This document shows, one piece after another, positions 13,051 through 24,815 of a DNA stretch of 64,000 bases (position 1 is its first letter; every line of letters begins with the position of its first letter). Origin of the DNA: Dryococelus australis (taxonomy: Eukaryota; Arthropoda; Insecta; Phasmatodea; Phasmatidae); NCBI GenBank assembly GCA_029891345.1, contig CM056995.1, positions 220,096,260-220,160,259 of the forward strand, written 5' to 3'. The notes beneath the pieces were generated by a model, which was not told the DNA's origin, ran no database searches, and was given only the letters and a program-made list of their open reading frames with translations. Both the position numbers and the translations under genes were made by a program.

Positions 13051-14524
13051 ATGTCGGTACGTAACAAATTTTCAAACCATTTGCAAGCAAGTAGGAACAA
13101 AATGAACAAACTTTTTTTTTCTTTCCATATGTTATCAATAACACATAGTAAAATGTGCAATCATTTTTTAAAAATCTCACAACTGCAAAAAATTGTAATT
13201 AACAAATTACAACTAATTAGTGCATACCTTGCCCGTGCCATAAACATATGGTGGGCTGAGGAATAATCCCAGCCCCAGTGCACAAGTGAGCAGTGTTTTT
13301 TATTTGTCTAATAAAGATAACCTGTGTGTAGTTTGCCTAACATGCAAAAACTTATACGTACTTTGAGTGTCACATGCATGTATACAAATCTTACAACAGA
13401 AAAAACAAGAGGGAACAACTCATGCATTTCAGCAGTGTATATGTCAGCCACCACAGCAGTTTCAATATCACATCGAAATACAGATAAGTGCGAAGAAATT
13501 TAACTAACAGTTATTAAGCCAATGTGCTTTAAAGCACATAATTTCTTAGTATTATTTTGGACATAAATTTAGAGTCATGTCACAGAGTAATAATTGCATT
13601 CTGCAGTGGAGGAAGCAGATTTAATTTGAAAATGGCAGTTTTCAGAACAAACAAATAAATTAAATTAAGTTTAAATTTTATATTAATTGAAAGTCAACAA
13701 TTTTAGGCTAGCAAGAGCCGTTAGTGTAGCAGGGAGAAGACGGAGAGTGAAGCCATCTGCGAGAAGAGCTGTGGACAGCGAGGCACCGGAGCGACTTTAA
13801 CCAGACTGAGTGAAGCAGCAGACGACCACTTGTGGGTAGGACCTCCCCTCCCCCCTCTTTCAACTTCTGCTACACTGAACACTTGGAGTCTGCCTAGCAA
13901 ACGTGTGGGACAAGTGGTCGTGCGAGTGCATCACAGCTGTGACACACTAATGAGATGCAGTGCAAGAACACATGGCGAAATGGCCGCACCATTTAACACC
14001 TTCCTCGTTCACTCTGGGACAGCCACGAACAGCATATGGCTCGTTGGTCGAGAATGAAGGGCATTTATTTATCATAGTGCCAATAAACCCACTGCAAAAC
14101 ATAGCATAATGTGGTTTCTTTTCCAAATGTAGACAATAACATGACAACAGTGTAACAAACTTACATAAGTGGGCGAATTAGCAGGAAATCTTCCATAGTG
14201 TAATTGTCGACCAATAACTACACAATCCCACACGCAATGACTACAATTAGCATAAAATGTGCAACAATATGAGGTAGGCTTATCTGTAGAGCAGTTAACA
14301 GCAGCTTACCTGAGATCATTAGCTCTCTTCAAAATGTCAATAACTTAAGTCATTGTGAAAAGAGACCATATTGGCGAATCTTGCTGAACACACCTTCACA
14401 AGTGGTCGCAAATTCCATGTAATGTCTGTCAAAGGGATGTATGTAGACTCCTCTGTAGGTATAATTTTCATGGTGCCAGGAAACCTCTTCAAGAAGTTGC
14501 CTTCAAATCTGGTCATTTTCTTCT
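13051..14524. other. No supported gene; one GC-richer block
   Basis: Mostly A+T-rich and without coding signals. The block 13715-14060 is distinctly richer in G and C and looks like a promoter, leader or LTR internal segment, but I could not find matching ends or a repeat partner. Its open frame (13830-14057) has no recognised motif. Confidence 0.4.
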
Positions 14525-15253
14525 TCACTCAAATTCAGCTACAGCCTTCTTCTCAGAAATTAAGTTTGCTTGTTCTTCCAAGTACTGTTTAACAGGTGTG
14601 TCTGTTAACACTGCTGATTTCACAGTTCTTCGACATTTGGTGCGTTTTCTGTCTGGAACCTTCAGATGTGGATAAACTTGTACAGGTGTTAAAATTTTCG
14701 GTTTGTCAGAAGTTGTAACAGCATCTGTGTATACAATTGAATGATGATTTCCTTTACAGTGAGCTGATTCTGTGACAGGTATGCAATTTGACTGAATTGC
14801 AGTGTATATGTCATTCGACTGAGGTGTAGCAGGTGTCATTAGACTGAGATGTGGCAGGTACGTCATTAGACTGTGATGGAATAGGCCTGTCTGTCACATA
14901 CGAAGAAAGAAAATAATCTGCTGTTATTGAATGGTTCTATTCCAGTGGCTTTAAACCCATCACAAATATTTTTGGTTGTAAATGCTAAAGGAAAAGCATC
15001 CCCAATCAGACCACCAATGTCGTAAATAGAAATAGTTTTTCCAGGATTATTGATCATCCAGTTGCTGCAAGTTGTTATGTTTCCTGGAGGTAGAAAATAA
15101 ACTTTCAAGTGGTTGCAGCTTATGGCTGCAATGTGGAGGTAATGCGGGTAGAATGCCACTTTCTTTGGCAAATTATAGAGCTGCAATACTGAGGTGACTC
15201 TCGTGATTATATAAAATAATGAGTTTTGATTTTTCTTTGTCGGCCTCTCGTCA

Positions 15254-15296
<43 letters not shown>

Positions 15297-15675
15297 ACTA
15301 ACAATATATCCAGATAAAGTTGCCGCACCTTTAGATCCGGAACGAGTGTTATTCAACATGTAGTTCTTAAAGTTAACTCTTGGAAATATAAAAAATGATG
15401 GCACTGCTTTACCTGTTACTCCAACAATTGCTACCATAGTAACAAGTGTTCCCCTTTCTGCTGATGTCCAATGTGTCTTGTTCCCCTCACTGCTAAGGTT
15501 TCGGGGGCTTACGAACAGGTGTTTCAACAGTTTCATCTAGGCTGTAGATGTCTTGAGGAGCAAAATGTTCTTTTACTTTTAGTGTTTTCAGGTTTCCATA
15601 AAGTAAGTTCACATTTGTAGCATTAAACCCTTTTGCTCTTCCAAGGCTAGTTTGTTCAGGGTTTCCCAGAGTCAA
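14525..15675 (-). pseudogene. pogo/Tigger-like DDE transposase, broken
   Basis: Four minus-strand frames follow each other as pieces of one DDE_1-type transposase. 15675-15493 contains N-A-T-N-V-N and L-D-E-T, the first catalytic Asp region. 15536-15207 carries S-A-E-R-G-T-L-V-T-M and the A-V-P-S-F-F-I-F-P-R motif typical of pogo/Tigger enzymes. 15186-14866 holds the C-terminal helix region with G-F-K-A-T-G-I-E-P-F-N. 14866-14525 is a basic, variable tail. In a live element this protein cuts and pastes DNA at TA sites. The N-terminal DNA-binding domain was not found, and a poly(A) insertion plus frameshifts kill the gene. The family call is confident; TIRs of this copy were not identified. 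Confidence 0.82.
15250..15298 (+). mobile_element. Pure 39-A tract flanked by 5-bp target-site duplication
   Basis: An uninterrupted run of 39 A (15255-15293) sits between two copies of GTCAC (15250-15254 and 15294-15298) inside the transposase pseudogene. The added length (39 + 5 = 44 bp) is not a multiple of three, and the transposase frame on the two sides is consistent once this insertion is discounted. The simplest reading is a retrotransposition event by a LINE machinery that left only its tail. Simple expansion of an A run would not by itself explain the flanking duplication. Confidence 0.7.
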
Positions 15676-15728
15676 TGCACCTCCTGTTCCAGCCGTCTGC
15701 TCTTGTTGATGGTGCAGTTCCTCTAAAA

Positions 15729-15845
15729 TCCTGTTATGCCTAGTCTAGTACGGGTTGTCGGCACCCTGTACATGACATTAAATACTATAGGGGTTGTTCC
15801 TGCCACCCCATGCCATAAAACCCACTTTCTCCATAAATTCCATTT
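15729..15845 (+). repeat. Dispersed repeat copy 2 (inverted partner at 12.7 kb)
   Basis: Plus-strand copy of the repeat described at 12719-12850, starting ATCCTGTTATGCCTAG and passing through GGGGTTGTTCCTGCCACC. It begins about 55 bp beyond the end of the transposase pseudogene. The pair is too diverged and too far from the transposase on the left to be called its terminal inverted repeats with confidence. Confidence 0.6.
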
Positions 15846-15879
15846 CATTGTTAAGTGGTCCGAATTTACGATAAAGAAA

Positions 15880-17835
15880 TGTGTACACAGTCACTCATAC
15901 TTAGGGAACGATTTCTTCATTTCACCTCCGTATGAGGCACAAATACATTTCCGTCTCCACTGAAGCTCGGGGAAATCTTACACTGATAAAATGGCACAAA
16001 GCCACAATGAAATTAATTATAAGTTATGGCTCGGCCGTGTACAAACAAGCCAAACAGGGAGGTGCTTGCTCTGGGGTTATGCAAAGTTAAAATGTTCCAC
16101 TAATTTAAGGCTTAAAATATTGCCGCTACATCGATAGTGAAAAAAGTTAGTCCCCGGAGCGGGCCCAACGCTGGACATATCCCACTGGATACGATGACAC
16201 TACTATCATGGCCGTGGGAGTTTGGCATCTGACACACAAAAGTGCCATTATTCAGATATATTTCTTTATGTGGGGTGTGGATGGTAAAGATAATGTACAA
16301 CATGTGATAAAAGAACCCTGCAAATTATTTTAAACATAAAATAGCAATTATACACAACAAACTAAAATATAATTAGGAACGGACACGGTTTGTTGACAAC
16401 CATGTGTCCAGTGTGTGGCCTACCTTTAATATGTGTGATATTTACAGTGTTGTACATCTCTCTCAGGCGATGGCTTTCGCCACATTTATGTGTACTGTGT
16501 CATACAACCCTAGGCTTTATAATGCGTAATATAACTCCTAAAAATAGACTATCAAAGATAAAGCAATTTGGCATGGTTTTTTTTTGTCTGCCAACACTGT
16601 CTTTCACCCTGCAGTCTGTGCATGGCCTTTGCAACCTGGCCCTGCTTGCCAGTCTTTTAGGTGAGGTTATGTTGCTACCAGACGACACGTGGTAAGGATT
16701 GAAATAATACAAAAATAAATAACACTTCACAATCAACAAACATAACACTTTTTATACCTTCATATAATTACTGTACATGTACTCCACTTGCATACACCAC
16801 TTTCTTCAGTGATTAATATGACTGTACAGTATTGCATTGGTCAAAATATGGCATGGTGTAATTTGAAGAAAAAGTAAACAAACAATGCCAGACTATATTT
16901 CAGCGGGAAAAATATTCCCTTATTTTAAAATGACTCCCAATTGCACATATCAACCCTGAAAAGATAATAATAATTTCACACCAACCTACATGTCATGTGA
17001 TCTCAACATACCCTATACTTTTGCAAAATGTAAACAAACAAGGCATGTGGCAAAGAAATAAGAAAATACACCTCCTCAAGACTCTCTGCATTCAAAGCAA
17101 ACACAACATAACCCTCAAAAGAAAATACTTAACCTAATATGACAACTGACGCACTGATGCATTGCACAGTCGCACTAAACGCACACAAGGGGAATGCTGG
17201 CTGTGGCACTGACATCTCTCTCGTGGTGGCTTATGGTCATGGATGCTTATGCGACAGGATGTGCATAACGGCCTAAAGGTGGGAGCACATGGTACACGTC
17301 ATGTGTTTGAACGTAAGTTTTTTCATATGCAAATTGACTAGCATAAAACTTTATAATTTTCTTAAAACAAACACAAGCATGAAACAGTGACCAGAAATTA
17401 TGACAAAAACCAGGTAATAGTGAATGACATGACATGATACAGGTTCCCTTATGACATGCAATGTCATCATAACAGGGCTGTTCGCTCTACAGATGGGTCA
17501 GAGCATGCACCAGGTCGCTAGTGAGTGATCACAATCAGTGCAGTGCAGAGCAGCATAAGGGCACACCAGTGCAGTACAACCGATGGTTGTCATAGTGATG
17601 CTAGAGACTCAGCGAGCAGAACGATATGAAAGCTAACCTGGTAATAATTGGACTTGTGAGTACAGGACTTTTGTTGTTTCTTTATTAAAGGTTTTATTTC
17701 TTGTATTTTCTCTGTTTGAAGTGCATTGTTTACAATGTTATTGTTTGTCTCATCATGCATCCAGAGTAATGTCCATTTCATTCACCAGTGTTTGTGTTGC
17801 AGTGTTTCGGGGGTAATTTTTAATATAAATTAAAT
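15880..17835. other. No supported gene
   Basis: Unremarkable A+T-rich sequence. The frame at 16390-16695 is hydrophobic in places but has no family signature. Nothing else stands out. Confidence 0.5.
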
Positions 17836-17839
17836 TTAA

Positions 17840-18545
17840 TAGCATGATGCAGGGCAGAATATTACAGGATGTAGCAGGCACCTGCCTGTATCCACTTCTA
17901 AGATCGATAGTTGTCAAAACTCTCGCACGCCCCAAGGTGTTAAGGGTGTCTTTGATGTGAATGTTAGGTGGGGGGCGCTTTGTGTGACCTGGTTGAGTCG
18001 ATGGAAATTGATACAAAACCGCCAAGTCCCAGCCTTTTTAGGAGCCCGGGTTATCACGGAGTTAAATTGGCTCTTGAAAGGCTCAATAATCCCCTCTTCC
18101 AACATCTTCTTAAGTTGTTCACGAATTATGTGGCATTGGTGCGGGTAATACTGCCTCGGACTGTCATACATGGGGGTTTCATTGAGTAGCTGTATTTTGT
18201 GCTCAGCCAGTGTCCTTCAACGGAGTGGATCCGTGGCAGTGAAGAGATTGCGGCGCTCATTCAATAAGTGTTGCATAACGTCCCTGTATTCCGGGGGGAA
18301 TGGGATAGTCCAGCTCGTCCAATAATACAGTGGATGCGTCATCGATCGGCCGGGGATCCTGATTGTAAACAGTCCCCCTTTATTTTGTTCCAAAATGTAT
18401 ACATCAGGCTGCCGGTCCCACCATGGTGTTTCAGTCCGTAACCCAAGGAACTCCTAGAGTTGCGTCTTTGAGAATGTCATCAGACACGAACGCTTTTGTT
18501 GTCTCAATGTCCCTCAAGTGTACTTGAATACATGCTTCACCTTTA
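17840..18545 (-). pseudogene. Gypsy-type protease/reverse transcriptase fragment
   Basis: On the minus strand, 18540-18440 encodes the end of a retroviral-type protease and its linker (V-S-D-D-I-L-K-D pattern). Downstream, 18171-17990 encodes the start of reverse transcriptase (I-I-R-E-Q-L-K-K-M-L-E-E-G-I-I-E-P, then P-K-K-A-G-T-W-R-F-C-I-N-F), and 17985-17880 continues in another frame with N-T-L-G-R-A-R-V-L-T-T-I-D-L-R-S-G-Y, the palm motif with the first catalytic Asp. Homology stops just after G-Y-x-Q-V; the YxDD box is absent. At least two stops and one frameshift are present. It is a fragment, with no LTRs seen nearby. Confidence 0.82.
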
Positions 18546-18549
18546 ATGT

Positions 18550-20290
18550 TACCTGTGTGTTATTGAAGTGCCAGTTTAATTACATGTTGAACACTATTTA
18601 TTTCACAGTCCTGAACATACAAATAAAATCTTACCCCATTTCTACTAAAAACCTATCCACACGGTTTAAATCCAATATAAATTAATGACGGACACAGTCC
18701 AATTACACCTCCATCCTGTATAGCATGACAAACATATTTAATTTCTTTAAAAACACAATTAACTTATTTATAACACAAGCAAAACTGATGCAACCAAAAT
18801 TACGTTAAACACATGTCACACAAAGTATAGATAATACCTAATAACACGCAGCGACACAATCAAAATAAAATATATAACACACACAAAGATGTTACCGCCT
18901 TGTATAGCTGTACCCCTCATCAGAAACATTATACGATCCGGTGTGATGCCATTAAATGCAAATCTCAAAACACCAACAACTTATGTTTAAGCCTAGCATG
19001 CTGCAAACAAGAAAGCCCTCTCTCGCCCTGGACAGGCAGGGCTCCGCTCTACACCACAACAAGATGCTCCATCCGCATTGCTTCACGCACAAAAAAAAAT
19101 CTCACTTGGGTTGTAAGTCACACATATCGAAAACGCTGTCTGACCAGATTCATTTTATAAAAAGTTATTTAAGAAATTAAAAATCAACGTACTAATTGAA
19201 TTTACTACTTAATACGTGATCACAATTATGAATTAAAGTCAGTCGTTAAAAAAAAATTGCGTAGCAAAGTGGATTCATCCGAAGCTCTCTGCACCGAACA
19301 GCATGCAAACCAACAAATGCGACAAGTCTCCAACACTCGCGGCAGAGCAAGCTCTATTGCCCTCCCTCCCACCCTGACTCCATCTGCTTTAAGCCAGTGA
19401 CAGTTGGCGAGCAAAGCATTAAAAAAAATTCAAAGATCACGTCTCATCTTTGTTATATTAATTTCCAAATCACGCAATTCAAACCATGTTGTATTATTAA
19501 CTCCATTTATAATGAAGTGTCACCTACATGGACTAATTGTTTTTAAATATAAGTATCGTTCCTGTTTATTTTATACCATGTAAGTTTTGTGTGTTATAAT
19601 GTTACATTTTAAAATGTTATGTGTTAAAATATTGTGCACATTACTTTAAACTAATATAATATAAGCTGTAGATATTAAAAAAAAACCAGTCTTCCAACTG
19701 ACATAAGTAAAACATTACAGAATCATGTCCGTTTCAAAGTATGTTACACAAGTTCAGGGATGCATTTGTCAAACTAACATTCTATAGTTTCACTCCAAGA
19801 CTTTTACCGTAGCAAGAAACTATCTAAATCATAAATGTTTCCACACAAGTGTAAAATGTGTTTTAAGGTTCCGAACAGTCAGACGTACATAGCCTATTGA
19901 ACCGTACACCCAATATAAAATACCAGAAACACGCATACCTACATTCCATTAGTAATCACCTACATATTATTAAAGATAGACTGTAAACCATATACCCAGT
20001 CTGAAATTAACTCGAAAGGGCGTGAAATATGGCTAATATCACGATATTAAAAAAAATCCCGAAAAGACTGCATTGTAGGTAAATACAAAGTGAAACAAAC
20101 ACCATTTTGGATTTAAAAATATATAAATATGGAATAAATTAATTGTTTCTTCAGTGTAAAGTCAGCAGCCATCAAAGTCACATTGTAAATCGCGTTGGGA
20201 GTGTGTCGCCGAGAGATACAAAACTGTTCGTCAGTATTGCAGAAACGTGAGTGTTCACCTCCATTACCGCGAGCAACATCAGTGCTGCAG
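18550..20290. other. A+T-rich stretch, no supported gene
   Basis: No family content in any frame. Cys-containing frames at 18900-19180 are short and unconvincing. No repeats stand out. Confidence 0.5.
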
Positions 20291-20292
20291 AA

Positions 20293-20871
20293 ATGCGATT
20301 GTTAGCCTGCATCAGTAATAGTTTTTACCGTCTTCATTCCATTTATGAGAGGATCAACCACAACAGTGTTCAACACATCAATAGCAACAGCAACCGCAGT
20401 AGAGAAACCAACTGTATACCAGCACCGAAACAGCAGCTACACTTGAAAGGTAATATGCACAACAGTCACTGTTGCGACCACTGTGACGAAGAGTGTGTGA
20501 GTGCTTACAACCCGATACTAGCATTTGGTCTCAGTAAAACATTGCTAAGCCTAGATATCGAAAGCCAGTTCTCGCTATTAGCAAACGAGTTTATAATTCT
20601 GTTCGCTTCCCACAAAATCCAAAATGTTTATCCATTCCTCTCAAAAGAGTTAAGGGCGGACAATGATATTGTTAGTTATGTACCCTGTGATGAAAACTGT
20701 CCACATGCCACACTGGTCTTTTTCAATTATGTTAATAATCAACATCTGAGGAGGGCTTGTGTAATGCGCAGGATGCAAAAAAAGTCATGAAACGATGCTC
20801 CTCCAGACATCGTAACCGACTACGCAATCAATGATGATGATGATTTAGAGGAGTCAACAGAGATGTTTTAA
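20293..20871 (+). pseudogene. Unassigned ORF with in-frame stop and acidic tail
   Basis: From the first ATG at 20293 the frame is open for 165 residues to a TGA at 20788-20790, then continues in the same frame for 26 more codons to TAA at 20869. The part after the TGA ends in an acidic D-D-D-D-L-E-E-S stretch, which looks like a genuine C-terminus, so the TGA is probably a mutation (or a readthrough codon). The protein has a His/Cys cluster (H-C-C-D-H-C-D-E-E-C, about residue 58 from the ATG), and a helical region rich in Leu and Phe. A splice-donor-like C|GTGAGT lies just upstream at about 20251. I do not recognise the family; DNA-virus-like or transposon accessory protein are both possible. 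Confidence 0.45.
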
Positions 20872-20962
20872 TCAAATGATGTAAATAAATAGTGTTCTTA
20901 AATTATATATCATCAGTACTCTCAACTGACGTAACTTAGTTTAATAAGGAGACAGTCTACCC

Positions 20963-21284
20963 ATGATGTGTTACGTGCAAGGATTCGAAAACCATTACGA
21001 TAAGTCTTTTACTGTGAAAGAACTTGCTATATCGTATTTGAACAATGATAATGACACTAAAGTTCACCTCAACCATGGTCTGTCCTAAACCCTGAAGTGC
21101 AAATTATGTTTCACCAATATTCGAAGTACATGATTTGTAATGGGATTCCAGTGTTTTAGAATATGAAAACAGATTCAAGTATGTAACTAATGCGCTCCTC
21201 GAAGAATATCCCGCATATGTATTGAGAAAAATGCAAAAGGAACTTATGAACACTTTAACTAATGCAGAAGTTATAAACATTTAA
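20963..21284 (+). pseudogene. Broken coding remnant, unassigned
   Basis: Three plus-strand pieces in different frames look like one decayed protein. 20963-21088 starts ATGATG and contains Q-G-F-E-N and V-K-E-L-A-I-S. A middle piece around 21075-21160 reads P-W-S-V-L-N-P-E-V in a second frame. 21156-21284 gives a 42-residue helical end with E-E-Y-P-A-Y-V-L-R-K-M-Q-K-E. The Q-G-F ... K-E-L-A-I pattern recalls a group of repeated invertebrate proteins of unknown function whose members carry D-x-Q-G-F and K-E-x-A, but this is from memory and weak. It lies 90 bp after the previous ORF on the same strand. Confidence 0.35.
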
Positions 21285-21289
21285 TATAT

Positions 21290-23700
21290 TACGATTGTCC
21301 AAGTATCAATTCACTTTTATAATGCTATAATATCAATAATCATCAATGTTCGAACAAAATGTTTTGTTCACAGTGTAAAAGCGAAGCATTAAGGGAATAT
21401 ATGTACCAACACCCACGGTACGTTTAACTTTAATATCTGTTTGTTAGAACCTATAGCGAGAAAAGGTAATAATACAGAAACATTTACTACTCTTACAACA
21501 GTTTACTTACGTTAATGAAATGGAGAGGTTCAATCCAGCAAGGTCTTACGAGAGCGTAGTATGTGATGATGCCGTCGGGTGAGACACGAGATGAACGATG
21601 ACACAAATACTTACTGGTAATTTGGGCGCCAGCGGTGCTTCCCAATCACCGCACTATTGAGACTCAGGGTTCTCAAGGATGTTGTGGGTTCTGTGTGTCC
21701 ATCTCACCCGTGCGTACTTACAAACATGTTGGCAATACTAAACTTTTAATAAAATCACTGAAATAAACAATTGATAAACATATGTGGCTAGGACACTGTC
21801 ACTACCGAATAAAAAAATTGAGTTCACTGTAGACTTGTTTTTATTGATATTGTTCATACACATCAACGTGTCAATGAAATGGTTATCTCGGTCATGACTA
21901 GCCAATTCCGCTTGGGTGCTCCCCAACCCGTAATTTGTCTAGCGCACGCCTAAATGGATGATCTCAACGAGGTGCGTAAAAGCACAGCCTTCAAATGGGA
22001 AGAGGGCCAACAGCCACTAGGGTGGACTGACGGTTTTTCCCTGAGGACAGGACACGGTGAATTACAAATGAATACCCTTAATACACATTAACATGAGTGA
22101 TTACTCTGCATCACTGACACAAACTCGTCGGGGCTCGCCCTCCAGCATGTGGTTAGCGTGGTGACGGCCTATACAGAGCCGGCTAGGATGGGAGCAATTG
22201 CACCGTACACTAACTACACAATTACATATACCCTTGAGTGATACATGAAATAAGATGGGACACGAGATGAATATTCACAATAAACACACACGTGTGAAAA
22301 CACGCTTAGGTGGCGTCGATGCTGCTGGATTAAGTTCATAGCAGACCACATGGTGCAGGTGAAATTGCAATATTTCTGCATGGAAACTGCAAACTAAATT
22401 CAGATAAAATATTATTCGTGTTTGGCAAATGGTTCGCTTTACGATTAGCGTTGTTACAGGCTTCTAACATGCCTGATGGCGGTAAAATCAAACATTACTG
22501 TGATAGCGTGGTCAAGTACAAAAAGCATCAATTTACGTAAAAAATACATTAAACCCTGAATGAAAAATACACAGAAACCTGAAATAAATGATTGCACAAA
22601 CAATGTTATATAAATAAGTTCTTAACGCAATTATGGCGTATACAAAGACTTGGCTTCAGTCGGCCACGTGGTTATACGTGATGTTGCAGTAAAATATTCA
22701 AACATGTAAATTAGCCTTAAATACATACAGAAAAATAAAGCTCTTAAAATTGTGTGTAGCAATTATGCAGAAGTTACAATGAAATGCCATAAACATAGGC
22801 AGATGGTGTCTGATTCAAAATGCATGGGTCGCGTGACCTCTCCATCTTTCTCCTCCTTCTCGATTAAGTTAAAAATACCACAAGGGCGTAAGAAATTAGT
22901 AAAGCAAGAGCATAATGCTGGGGAAAATGTCTGGCAAAAACGTACACAAGCGAATATTAACCAGTACACTACATGGACTATGGAAACCTACATCAGTGAA
23001 CAAAAGTTGTAGTGCGCACGTGACAGTCTCTTACCTCCCCAGCTCTCCTCGACAGACTGTCCAGATACAAGCATCGCACGGACCTATCATGGCCGCCTAC
23101 ATGGTTCACAAAAGCAGAAGTGCTATGCACACCGAGTGAAATATTTTATAGTGAAAATAAAATGGCACAAATTAAATTAGACATTGTTTTACATTTCTAT
23201 AATTTTGTTACGAATTTCATTATTATTTTAATGTCTCATGCCAGAATATTAAGTGTTCTTACTCTCAGGGCCACGGGCACTTTGAATATTCATAACCAAA
23301 CAATTAAAATTAGTACAACCACTTTAAAACATTTTAAGACATATTAAACACTGAAAAGACAATAACACATTTTACCCTGAAATTAGCATTTATAGGAAAG
23401 TTCAAAATTGTCCGTATCTTTGCGCATGTGCAGTACACGTGACACGTGAGCGCCATCATGGGTTCTAACGCCGCTGGCTGTTAGCCGTAGTCAGTGATTA
23501 CAGGAAAGTGTGGTTCCGGCCTAACTACAATACACCATACCAAATAAAGGTCTGCAATGGGCAAGAAATTTGAGTTTCTAACAAACTAGTGTGGAATATA
23601 CATACGGAGAACAGAGTTTGTGCGATGAAGACGACTGTCCAGTATTCAACATGTGACCCAATATGGACTAGCCAGGTACTTCAAACAAATTAAGGTTCCA
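21290..23700. other. No supported gene; dispersed-repeat traces
   Basis: The phrase GACACGAGATGAA occurs at 21582 and again at about 22259 in the same orientation, and inverted GGGTGAGA / TCTCACCC lie at 21576 and 21702, suggesting decayed non-autonomous elements. Around 21985-22020 a minus-strand GGCTGTTGGCC core resembles the repeat at 12.7 and 15.7 kb. The open frame at 22752-23012 has no known motif. Confidence 0.4.
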
Positions 23701-23757
23701 TGTTCGATGTGAAGAAATAATGGAGCATCCAGGATATAAACAAATAAATATAAATTA

Positions 23758-23946
23758 ATGAGGGAATTCTACGACAGTCTTGCATTGTTGACTGAAACCT
23801 GTACTAATAAGCAGCACATCACACAAATCCATGGAAGTAATCGACGTCTAGTCTTGCCTTGTGGAATGTGGAAGTGCAAGGTGTGGTTAAGCAATACTTG
23901 TGCTTGCAAATTCGATTTAACGAAGATGTCACTGGGAAAATACTAA
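23758..23946 (+). CDS. Small Cys-rich frame A of a tandem cluster
   Basis: A 62-residue frame from ATG. Its core is E-T-C, a His, N-R-R-L, then P-C-G-M-W-K-C-K-V, followed by C-A-C. The same arrangement recurs about 0.5 kb and 1 kb downstream (frames B and D), so the three or four frames look like duplicated exons or genes. Protein family not recognised; the spacing of cysteines recalls small secreted disulfide domains such as single-domain von Willebrand C proteins, but no signal peptide is visible. It could be an exon: TGCAAG|GTGTGG after the last core Cys is a weak donor-like site. Confidence 0.4.
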   Translation: MREFYDSLALLTETCTNKQHITQIHGSNRRLVLPCGMWKCKVWLSNTCACKFDLTKMSLGKY

Positions 23947-24310
23947 ACTTCAAGATGATGTTAAAAACTACTCAGTGATGCACTCCCGAAAAAATGCTGG
24001 AGAATGAGAAACTACATAAACGAAGAATTCCTATATACCTGAATGTCAGTTACGACGGAGAGTGTGGTTTTGAGAAGAAGATGTACATTTGAATCTGTAA
24101 TGCGGTAACGGACAGTGAAGAGTATCGGCTTTCTCCTTAATCAGTCCGACATATACTTTAAAAGTTTTAGAGGTTTGCTCTGGACAAATATTTTGTCCGT
24201 ACAATCTACGTCCTGACTGTAAGTTGCTTTGCAGTGAGAACATCCTAGCATTTGAAGCCCAAGCTTAACACATCACAAAATGCACATCATGCAAGTAAAT
24301 TAAATACATA

Positions 24311-24445
24311 ATGCAAAAGGACTGCTGTTCTATTCCTATAGTGTGGAGCAAACAATGTGACAAGGAACATTACGCAGACAATCAAGAATTAACATCTCCC
24401 TGTGGTATGTGGGAATGCAAAGTTTTTCAAGGCAAAACCATGTAA
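24311..24445 (+). CDS. Small Cys-rich frame B of a tandem cluster
   Basis: A 44-residue frame from ATG 24311 to TAA 24445. It contains K-Q-C-D, a His, N-Q-E-L and then P-C-G-M-W-E-C-K-V, matching frame A residue for residue over the P-C-G-M-W-x-C-K-V core. A good acceptor-like pyrimidine tract (TTCTATTCCTATAG) precedes the region of homology, so the homologous part may be an exon starting at about 24341 rather than a small ORF. No function can be assigned. Confidence 0.4.
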   Translation: MQKDCCSIPIVWSKQCDKEHYADNQELTSPCGMWECKVFQGKTM

Positions 24446-24512
24446 TTAATCAATGAGAAACAGTGATGTCACATCTATATAGAGGAATGTACAAGGTAAT
24501 AATCTGTCAGTC

Positions 24513-24746
24513 ATGGCTAGTGTGTTCAAGCCTACGGACATTTACGAGATTCTGCAAATAGGATACAGAAGAGTGTTATTTAAATCTTTCGATGGAGTGT
24601 TGCAAGTTCAAGTATGCAACTATATTGAACATGGGTGCTACACCTGCGATGCCAGTCTCGGCACCAGATTTGGTGAAAGGATAGCATGCAATGATTGTGC
24701 TGTGAGGTATCTGTGCTCTGACAGTGAACTACCAGCTACTCTATAA
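24513..24746 (+). CDS. Small Cys-rich frame C, possible fourth member
   Basis: A 77-residue frame from ATG. The second half carries seven Cys: V-C, G-C-Y-T-C-D, then I-A-C-N-D-C and Y-L-C. The T-C-D start and the C-x2-C-x5-C end resemble frames A, B and D in layout but the P-C-G-M-W core is absent. The first half has no Cys and may be a separate exon. After the stop the frame continues with a short acidic run (S-E-A-L-E-E-E-C). Could be a zinc-binding or disulfide-stabilised domain. Family unknown. Confidence 0.35.
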   Translation: MASVFKPTDIYEILQIGYRRVLFKSFDGVLQVQVCNYIEHGCYTCDASLGTRFGERIACNDCAVRYLCSDSELPATL

Positions 24747-24815
24747 GACCTGATGATAGCTAGCCTTAGCGAAGCGCTAGAAGAGGAATGTGGGAACTGA
24801 GTAATCGCCTATTAA

